In this document: positions 56,889-64,000 of the stretch, piece by piece
Layout of the letters: every line of letters begins with the position of its first letter
Position numbering within the stretch: the first letter of the stretch is position 1
NCBI GenBank assembly: GCA_028554755.1
Contig: JAPTOF010000008.1
Coordinates: forward strand, 10,744,001-10,808,000
DNA from: Cordia subcordata
Lineage: Eukaryota; Streptophyta; Magnoliopsida; Boraginales; Cordiaceae
Reading direction: 5' to 3'
DNA: 64,000 bases
The notes under the pieces: generated by a model
Database searches by the model: none
The model's input: only the letters and a program-made list of their open reading frames with translations
Told to the model about the DNA's origin: nothing
Translations under genes and position numbers: made by a program

Positions 56889-57229
56889 TATTCTTAATTT
56901 GCCTTCAAATTCCATGATATTCTCAATCTGCCCTCTAAAATTGTCATTACACTTGTCTAGAAACAACTCACTCTTTTCCTTGCTAATTTGTAATCCTGAG
57001 ATGGTTGCAAACAATTCCATACCTTTCTTAAGAATAGGTTGACTAACTAGGTGTCTGCTTTAAAGAACATCGAGATGTCATTAGTAAAGCAAAGATGTGT
57101 AAGATGGAGCTTCTTACACAACTTTTTTTTTTTTTTTAAATTGCTAGGCTTCTTACACCTAATTTGAAAGTAGATGTTAGTCACTATATGAGTATTGTAG
57201 ACTGTACTATATGTGAATAGTATGCGCAC

Positions 57230-57850
57230 AGTATGTAATAGTACATGCATTCAAACTTTTATATTATAGGTTCAAAATTTTTATACTATAGGTTCAAAAT
57301 TTTTATATTAAAACTTTTATCTTACATGTTCAAAACTTTTATATGCTCATAGATTATATTATATATTCAAAATTTTTATATTATATGTTCAAAACTCCTA
57401 TATTACATATTCAAAAATTTAAAAATAAGTTAACAAAATAAAAATTATAATCTCATAAATTTTATGCATGTCCATGGATAAAGACACGCGAGTAGATTTG
57501 GTATGTGTTCAAAACTATTATTCTATATGTTCAAAACCAATACGCTGTTGATTTAACCGCCCTAGTTCAAAACTATTATTTAATATGTTCAAAACCAATA
57601 CACTATTGGGTTAAAATCAATAAGTGTGCTACCTGATCAATTAACCATTCTAGTTTAAAACTATTGTTTTATATGTTCAAAACCAATATACTATGGGTTC
57701 AAAATTATTCAAAACTATTGTTCTATATGTTCAAAACCAATACACTATTAGTTCAAAATGAATAAGTGTACTATCTGATCAACAATTCTCGTTCAAAATT
57801 TTGGTTCTATATTTTAAAATTCTTATATTATATGTTCAAAACTTTAATAC
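57230..57850. repeat. Minisatellite-like array of TTCAAAAC words
   Basis: Units around TATATGTTCAAAACCAATAC and ACTATTGGTTC are repeated irregularly (about 55-75 bp period), preceded by a 20-bp period array AAAATTTTTATATTATAGGTTC. At least 15 copies of TTCAAAA occur in 600 bp. The flanks (57170-57235 and 58280-58325) share PuGTA/GTAC-rich words, so this may be the terminal or internal array of a larger transposon. Confidence 0.6.
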
Positions 57851-58524
57851 AAGGCATAGACGAATTTGATTTAGCCAAAACATCAAACACTTAATTTGCA
57901 TTATGTTAAATTATTTGTTAGATAGCCAAATTCTCCATCCTTTCACTCATATACATCAACCACATATAATACACCACCACCATGATACACACTACCACAA
58001 TGACGCATACACGGATCTGCTGTTATAGATCTGAAGATAACTAAAAAAAGAGAGAAAGAGAATAGCAGTGATAACTTGCATCGACAATGAAACGAAATCA
58101 ACGGGAAGATTGAAGACTATCGTTATGGTCGCACAAAGATGATGATTGCGATAGTAATATCCGATTTAAAATTAGACAGTTTGATTTTGCTGGAGAGAGA
58201 CAGAAAGAAGAAAGAGGAAAAGAGTGAGAGGGATAGAAGGAGATGAGAAGTTTCACATTTTTTTAAAGTTCGTGTCTTTCACCTTATTTAAAGTATACAG
58301 TACTCTGCAGGAGCACAGTAAAATTTACAGATGTTGGAGATATAATTTTTCTCAAATCATTTAACGGTCAAAGAACAACTCTAATAGAAGGGTTTAAAAT
58401 TTGAATTTGAGATTACAGTAAGTCATTAGCTAATAATTTTGTAAAATCTTTTAGGGTTAGGTTTCTAATTTTACATAGCAAAAATTTAAATTCTATTGAC
58501 CTCTAAGACTTGTCACAGTATTTA
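57851..58524. other. Purine-rich intergenic DNA
   Basis: It includes a purine-rich stretch GAGAGAGACAGAAAGAAG at about 58192-58240 and no coding frame. It may belong to the same element as the preceding array. Confidence 0.35.
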
Positions 58525-58644
58525 GAGGGTGTTTGGCTTTGCTTATTTGGTGCCTATAAGTACCCAAATAGTAAAAAATATGTGAGAATATACTTTTTTT
58601 TAGGTGCTTATAAGCACCCAAAATAAGCAAAGCCAAACAGCCTC
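58525..58644. mobile_element. PIF/Harbinger-type MITE, 120 bp
   Basis: The ends GAGGGTGTTTGGCTTTGCTT and (inverted) GAGGCTGTTTGGCTTTGCTT are nearly perfect and flanked by TTA on both sides (58522-58524 and 58645-58647). The two arms cover most of the element. Confidence 0.85.
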
Positions 58645-58768
58645 TTAAGGCCCAACTTTTTGTAGGGAAGTGTTTTTTTTTTTTTTTTGGTTTAATATTT
58701 TTTCCTTGGTTATGAATTAGATGACATTTAAGTAATTTCTAATGATAGCTTTTACTTTTAGACATTTA

Positions 58769-58996
58769 GGGTCTGTCTAGATTGACTTTTTTAAAAGCAC
58801 TTTTTTAACAGCTTTTGAAAAACAGTTTTTTTTAGAAACTGAAAATTTTAGCCTCTAAAAAAGTTGTATTTGAGCTTTTTTTCAAAGTTTTAATTTTTTT
58901 AGAAGCTAAATCAAATAGTTATTACAAATTTAATATAATTTTTTCAGAAAAAAAAATGTTTTTTTTTCCTTAAAAAAAACCAATCCAAATTGACCC
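58769..58996. mobile_element. PIF/Harbinger-type MITE, 228 bp
   Basis: The ends GGGTCTGTCTAGATTGAC and (inverted) GGGTCAATTTGGATTGG are flanked by TTA (58766-58768 and 58997-58999). The interior matches the copy at 50718-50945, including AAAAACAGTTTTTTTTAGAA. Confidence 0.8.
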
Positions 58997-59059
58997 TTAT
59001 AATATAAAATTTAGTTTTTAGCAAAATATTTTATCACCATGTAGAATGACTTGACAGCC

Positions 59060-59459
59060 ACGTCAACACAATTTTCTTCACACATAGCACTTTATTAATC
59101 TAAACCCTTGAAATCTATAATTAAGGTTGAATTGAGGCTAGGGATTTTTGGGAAGAAAAAAGGACTTATAAAAATAGACAATCTTAATCAAAATAAAGAG
59201 TTCAAATTAATTTAATTCTGTTTGAACGGTTGAGATCATTCGCTCCTATTCCAACCAAGGCACCTGCATCGTTAAGCACACATCTAATAAACTAATAATA
59301 AAGTAAAAGGGAGGAATTAAATAATTAATTCCAGATCTAAACCGTAAATTTTTCAATACTAGCACTCAATCAGATCCTAGGGTCAGAGCTTTACCAAGTC
59401 ATCGATCCACGTGAAACACCAATCAGCCAATAACCATCCACCCCAATTCTCTATATAAG
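59060..59459 (+). promoter_or_regulatory. Histone H2B promoter: hexamer, AACGG, CCAAT, TATA
   Basis: An ACGTCA hexamer at 59060-59065 sits in GCCACGTCAAC, identical to the second hexamer context of the H2A promoter. AACGGTTGA is at 59225, two CCAAT boxes lie in ACCAATCAGCCAATAACC at about 59418-59435, and the TATA box TATATAAG is at 59452-59459, 107 bp before the ATG. Confidence 0.75.
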
Positions 59460-59565
59460 CATTCCAGCTCCATCCGTTTTCTCCACCAAACCAGCCTCCT
59501 CTTTCTCACTCCCAACCTTACCTCCATTGCAATCAATTCCAATTCTCTCATTCTCAAAAACGAGA

Positions 59566-59982
59566 ATGGCCCCAAAGGCGGAGAAGAAGCCGGCGGAGAA
59601 GAAACCCGCCACGCCGTTGGCGGAGAAAAAGCCTGCCAAGGCGGAGAAGAAGATCCCGAAGGAAGGTGGCGGCGTTGAGAAGAAGAAGAAGAAGGTGAAG
59701 AAGAGCTCGGAGACATACAAGATTTACATATTCAAGGTGCTGAAACAGGTCCACCCTGATATTGGCATATCAAGCAAGGCCATGGGAATCATGAACAGCT
59801 TCATCAATGATATATTTGAGAAGTTGGCACAGGAATCTTCCAGGCTTGCGCGATATAATAAGAAGCCTACCATTACTTCTCGGGAGATTCAGACAGCTGT
59901 TAGGCTTGTTTTGCCTGGTGAGTTGGCCAAGCATGCTGTTTCTGAGGGGACCAAAGCCGTTACCAAATTTACAAGTTCTTAG
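59566..59982 (+). CDS. Histone H2B, single exon, 138 aa
   Basis: H2B pairs with H2A in the nucleosome core. The ATG at 59566 (GAGAATGGCC) gives [20 protein letters not shown] and a Lys/Ala/Pro-rich tail of about 45 residues with repeated EKKPA blocks, then the H2B fold: [40 protein letters not shown], then [20 protein letters not shown] and [20 protein letters not shown], ending KFTSS. The Lys in AVSEGTKAV is the conserved ubiquitination site. The length is slightly short of the usual 140-150 because of the shorter N tail. The single exon, without intron, is normal for replication-dependent plant H2B. The frame is open further upstream to 59527, but only from a TTG. Its TATA box and histone hexamer lie in the 500 bp upstream. 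Confidence 0.97.
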   Translation: MAPKAEKKPAEKKPATPLAEKKPAKAEKKIPKEGGGVEKKKKKVKKSSETYKIYIFKVLKQVHPDIGISSKAMGIMNSFINDIFEKLAQESSRLARYNKKPTITSREIQTAVRLVLPGELAKHAVSEGTKAVTKFTSS

Positions 59983-61088
59983 ATTGTAATGAAAATGAAC
60001 GTGCTTTTGTAGAGATTTTTGATGTTGGGTCTTTGAGATCAAAGTAACTGGTTCTTGCTGTTGAATTTAGTGATGCTGACTATTCTATATTATGAAAACA
60101 TGTCACCTGTTCCAAACTTGCTTTTTTGATAATTTGATAATATATCTTGGGTTTGAAAGGAAAGGTGATTGTTTGCATTTTGCATTGGTGGCATTTGCTA
60201 TGGTTTATTGTTAACTTTTCAAGCTTTTATGGGGTACAGAAATGAAACAATACAATGTGAAAGATATGTTCCAGTTGTATCTTGAATGCACTTGCTTTCT
60301 CTAGAGAATGCTATTGTAAGAAACAATAAAGATAGCCTAAGTGTTAATTTGGATTGACATTTTTTCAAGAAAAAATATATATATTTTAAAAAAAATTATA
60401 TTAAATTTGTAATAATTATTTAATTTGACTTTTAAAAAAATTATAATTTTAAAAAAATCTCAAATACAATTTTTTTTAGAAATTAGAAATTTTAATTTTT
60501 TTAAAAAAATTATTTTTCAAAAGTTATTAAAAAAGCATTTTAAAAAAAAAAACTAATCCAAATAGGCCCTAAAGCAGTTTGCAAATCTATTCCCAACAAA
60601 TAACTGCAAATTGTTGTGATTATATATATGTTTCCAATCCAAACCATGAATAATCACCAAAGAGTATGTCTGAATATATGTCACTGCCATCACATTTTTA
60701 ATCCTTTTAAGCATCTCACACACATAACAAGAGAAGTGCAATGCAACTATGCTATGAGACAAGATATGCAGCTCTATTTTGCTGTGTCCAGACCACATTA
60801 GAGATTTCATCTGAGAATCAAAGCATATAACTGGACCAACAAGAAAAGCAGTCTCAGCTGCTCAGAAACAAGAAAAGTAACACAAAACCCTGCTATTACA
60901 GTACAAGACTGTATTTTATAACATTTTGTGTTCGGAATTTGACAACCGCAAAAACATCCAATCCATGAAGTTAAAACTTCTCTAAGAAGCTCTAATTGTT
61001 GATAGCCACAGAGCGATTGAACATCAGCAAATCATGTGCACGTTCATTCTCTAGCAGTGATGGTGGTGAGTCCAGACAAATCTCACAA
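59983..61088. other. H2B 3' UTR and intergenic DNA
   Basis: The first 150-200 bp are probable H2B 3' UTR. A decayed member of the GGATTGAC MITE family lies at about 60341-60570 (ends TTTGGATTGACA and CTAATCCAAATAGGCCC). The remaining sequence up to 61088 may be the 3' UTR exon of the minus-strand gene at 62.5 kb. Confidence 0.45.
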
Positions 61089-61918
61089 CTAGAACCTGCA
61101 AAATAGAGAAACGGACAAGTAAGAAAAAGAAGAGAACAGAGGATAATCAATAGAATGGAAAAAAGAGGGTGATTAAAGTATACATGATAAGACACAATCT
61201 AATCAATTAACTCTCCATAGACAAGTGTAAGCTGTCGTTTTGATGTGTGAACATGGAGAAAATAGAAGTATTCAGAAGTTTTAAATTAGAACAGCCTTAG
61301 AGATTCATCTGAGCATGATTCACCATTTTATATGAGAAGCAAATAGTTTGGTGAAAGAGGCAATAACAGACTTAACCAGTAGATGTTCCTTGTAGAGACT
61401 CCAATGCATAATAAAGGTATCCAGAATCTAAAGCAACTAGGATTTTGCAAGATGAACCTAAAAGAGGACTACACAACAGAAATTGAAGATAATCTAATCA
61501 AACGCCAAACGGTTGAACTTTCGGGATGACGCTAAAGAACCAAAATCAAATATACAACACACTTCCTTACAGCAAACATTTCTCCCTAATTGTATAATCA
61601 TCCATACCAAGTTGTCAATCTCTATATCATTTCTCCAGAATTAAATGCCAACCCCTTGAGCCTTGATATGCTATAGTACAACCCTCAGGAAAAAGAAGCA
61701 GAACATCTTGCATAAAAGCAACAACTACGTTATAAGGACTAGAAATAAGCTTACTAACAACTCACTTACAATCCACATTTATCACACAAAACCAATCACT
61801 ACAACAATATACATAAAGCGTAAAATCACAACCCAGGCACACCATGGCGTAAAACAAATACAGATGTCTATATACGAACAAATAAATAATCAGAAACTAA
61901 AAAAAAGGTTGTTATAGA

Positions 61919-62554
61919 TTATACAGACCTTGGTGATGTAGCATTTATATTGCGATGAAGAATCCGGCCACCATTGGACTCCCCCGATCCAATCAACTCC
62001 CTTAATCCTAAATTCTCAACCTTCCCATCTCCCTTTTCATCATCATCATCATCATTCTCAGTCTCATTCTCACTCTCCTTCTTCACCCCGGCCTTTCGTG
62101 TAATCCTCTCGAAATAATTCCCATAAATATACTCAGGGGTATACCCATTCTCCTCATCAAACAACATAATATGGCCATGCCACTCCCAGACCCGATAATC
62201 AGACCCCTTATCCTCATGGAACCCGACACAAATGTGATGCTCTCCGATGGTTACAGCTTGTCCGGAATTGGGTTTGAGAGAATCGGTCTTGTTACTGAGG
62301 ATTGTGCGGATGATTTCTTTTTCGAGCTTGGATTCTTCTCTAGCCAGCTGGGTTTTGGATGATGATGAGGAGTCCTCTTCGTTATCGGAGTCAATGTCCG
62401 ATAGGTTGTTGAGGAGGAGGTCTTCGAGGGATTGTTGGGAGAGGAAAGGTGGGTTGGTGGTGGTGGAAGAAGGTGGTCGGATTTGGAGTCTGCCCATGAG
62501 GGTTTGGAGGAGGAGGTTGTCGAAGTTTGGGGTGGGTGTGTTGAAAGAATTCAT
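61919..62554 (-). CDS. Acidic conserved plant protein of unknown function, about 210 aa
   Basis: The ATG at 62554 opens MNSFNTPTPNFDNLLLQTLM. Residues 30-75 are Ser/Asn/Asp-rich (NLSDIDSDNEEDSSSSSK). A folded-looking core follows at about 95-150: SGQAVTIGEHHICVGFHEDK, DYRVWEWHGHIMLFDEENGY, TPEYIYGNYFERI. Then comes an acidic run (ENETENDDDDDEKGDG) and a conserved tail LGLRELIGSGESNGGRILHR then NINATSPR. Similar uncharacterised proteins occur across plants; I know no function. There is no signal peptide or membrane segment. The end has two readings: unspliced it stops at 61919 (SPRSV); using donor AAG|GTCTGT and the acceptor at 61096 (TTTTGCAG) it ends SPRF with a stop at 61089-61091. Both keep essentially the same protein. 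Confidence 0.85.
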   Translation of the reverse strand: MNSFNTPTPNFDNLLLQTLMGRLQIRPPSSTTTNPPFLSQQSLEDLLLNNLSDIDSDNEEDSSSSSKTQLAREESKLEKEIIRTILSNKTDSLKPNSGQAVTIGEHHICVGFHEDKGSDYRVWEWHGHIMLFDEENGYTPEYIYGNYFERITRKAGVKKESENETENDDDDDEKGDGKVENLGLRELIGSGESNGGRILHRNINATSPRSV

Positions 62555-62699
62555 GGCGGCGGTTGCGGTGGTGGTGGAGGAGGTGGTTGTTGCGGTGGTG
62601 ATGGTGGAGGTGGGATTGGATTTTGTTTTTAGGGGTTTTGGTGGAATGGGGGGTTTTGCGATTTGAGGGAAGGGGTGGGTGTAGGTGAGAGAGGTAGAG

Positions 62700-64000
62700 A
62701 GGGCTAAGATGTCATTGTCTTACGTAATTTTCCATATTTCCACTTTTTCAAATGAGAGTTATCCAAACCATAAAAAGTCAACTAGCTAATATATATATTA
62801 TTTTTTTCCCTGTTTTAACCCATGCCCAATCCTAACTTGACTTCTGTCCTCCGTGAAATCGACTTAGATTTATCCCCAATTTAATTCTCGCAACACGTAA
62901 ACTCGAACTCAAATGGTTATTTTTGGAAAAAATAATTGTAATTGCTTAAGCTATTCACTGAACCTTATTTCCAAATAAGACTAAATTAAAAATTCATCAC
63001 TTGAGCTTTTAACTTTTTCAATTTTATCTCCATATCAAGATTATAATTTTAACCACTTGATGTAGTCAATAATTTTGAATTCGTCACTTTAGTTGTTTTA
63101 GTTATTTTTATTAGCTCTTACCACTTGATGTAGTTGATAGTTTTGAATTCCTCACTTTAGTTGTTTTAGTTATTATTATTTGCTCTTAAAATTGAGCAAA
63201 AAACAAAATTATCTTTTCGCCTTGTGAAAGCGTTCTCTCAAATTTTTTTGGGTGATAATATTTATTCAGCAATTAATTTTCATATAGAACGTCGTGATAA
63301 ATAATGGTTCATAATGTGACGTCTAAAATATTGTACAAAATTTTGAAAATTAAATTATAATGAAGGACTAATGGTCAAATTTCCACTCAAGTTTTACTCA
63401 AGGGCATGTATGGATTATTCTGGAAAAAGAGTAAGGAAAAAATAAAAGCTGATTAAAAATTGTTATAGAAATCAAAGCTAAATAGCATTCCTTAACCTTG
63501 GATTGTAAAACATGATGGACGGAAAAGGGGAAAAAAAGAAAAAAGAAAAACGACGCAAGTGAATTATAAATTTATAATGTTATTATCACAAGTGAGAAAC
63601 AACAATAGTGAATCACTCTGCATGAAATTGTGCTTTAGGACAAAAACCAGGAAATGGTAGATAGACTATGAACAAGAATAACAAATGTTTCCATCTTACT
63701 ATACGATAAAAGTTTAGGTCTCTTCGTCATCATCATATACCAGAGTTAAGAAAAGAAGTCAGAGTTGGAGCTGATGCATCCACAAGGAACAAGATGTGCA
63801 CTTCACCATGTTATCAAAACAGCACCACTTATACAGATATATAAACGAATAGTTGATAGCACCCATCGCTTGGCAACTGGTGAACAACCTACCGCCTTAA
63901 GCCCTCCACTACGTAGTCCGCATAGAGGTTCCTACCGAGAAGGAAGAGAGTTACGTCAAGCATGAGACCGTGTAATAGTTCGTGCAGTCTACTCGTTAAA
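62700..64000. other. Intergenic DNA, with an exon-like patch at the right edge
   Basis: It contains a duplicated segment (CACTTGATGTAGT(C/T)(A/G)AT, CACTTTAGTTGTTTTAGTTAT) at 63053-63110 and 63120-63175, and a weak tRNA-like SINE trace on the minus strand (62885-62965: GAATAGCTTAAGCAATTAC and GAGTTCGAGTTTA). From 63765 to 63965 composition rises in G and C and frames open on both strands. I cannot assign a protein; it may be the last exon of a gene beyond the window. Confidence 0.3.

Larger units (their letters stand above)
53530..57115 (-). pseudogene. L1-type LINE remnant split by a solo LTR and a MITE
   Basis: On the minus strand the reverse transcriptase catalytic region reads LHLTHLCFTNDISMFFKADT (57108-57049, the YADD site changed to F-T-N-D), then further degraded RT with KLARKRVSCF-like sequence. 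A MITE interrupts at 56517-56888. The post-RT region continues at 55929-55735 (RLLAFSRHTKGYLCEEANCL, FDIVKHYIGDVVLKL). After the solo LTR the zf-RVT region resumes at about 53880 (SHAFCFWLTFLDRNRTK, then a weak Cys/His knuckle) and ends near 53545 (CFEAILYPI). It is full of stops. A 28-bp tandem duplication, CCATGATATTCT with flanks, borders the MITE. Confidence 0.82.

Noticed and set aside
59423..59754. Ser/Pro-rich and Leu-rich minus-strand frames
   Set aside because: They are antisense to the Lys/Ala/Pro-rich H2B tail; composition is explained by the complement of the GAG/AAG codons.
62247..62666. 139-codon plus-strand frame
   Set aside because: It is antisense to the acidic minus-strand gene; its Val/Gly-rich tail is the complement of upstream GC-rich leader sequence.
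1..64000. CRISPR arrays, bacterial operons, riboswitches or integrated virus genes
   Set aside because: Nothing of the kind is visible; the coding style is plant nuclear throughout and the regular repeats found are short tandem or transposon-derived.

Overview
This window is plant nuclear DNA from a eudicot, most likely an asterid. It is AT-rich, its genes are split by GT-AG introns, and it carries plant-type histone genes (H2A.W and H2B), an NB-ARC-LRR resistance gene of the asterid-rich R1/late-blight type, a mitochondrial DNA insertion, and many layers of degraded transposons. The species cannot be fixed from the sequence alone.

Layout. 0-11 kb is mostly intergenic, with two fold-back elements and one small Pro-rich gene at 4.35-4.59 kb (minus). 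10.9-15.0 kb holds an intact CC/SD-NB-ARC-LRR gene (minus); a piece of its leader is duplicated 0.4 kb upstream. 15.9-24.2 kb is repeat territory: a hAT-type element with a perfect 8-bp target duplication, a Helitron-like repeat, and two L1-type LINE remnants, one of them split by a solo LTR. 24.8-30.3 kb is a nested stack: a minus-strand Ty1/copia gag, a plus-strand Ty3/gypsy (Athila-like) gag-RT, a MITE, and a mitochondrial insert (NUMT) holding a chimeric rpl2::rps19 reading frame and rps3 exon 1. 33.5-36.8 kb is a conserved plant gene of unknown function (minus). 37.7-41.6 kb is bounded by CACTA-type subterminal repeats and contains a head-to-head pair: a spliced 63-codon microprotein candidate (minus) and an arabinogalactan-protein-like frame with a nonsense codon (plus). 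42.3-45.2 kb is another LINE. 48.2-49.5 kb is histone H2A.W (plus, two exons). 50.7-58.9 kb is again nested repeats: a SINE split by a 1.55-kb solo LTR, a LINE split by a 1.7-kb solo LTR and by a Mutator-type MITE, and PIF/Harbinger-type MITEs. 59.6-60.0 kb is histone H2B (plus, single exon). 61.9-62.6 kb is an acidic conserved plant protein (minus).

The genes do not form an operon-like unit. The one clear functional link is the two nucleosome core histone genes 10 kb apart, both with ACGTCA hexamers (in an identical 11-bp context) and AACGG cores upstream, which suggests shared cell-cycle control. The most unusual structures are the CACTA-bracketed gene pair, the mitochondrial gene chimera buried in a retrotransposon, and the transposon-in-transposon insertions whose target duplications can still be read at base level.
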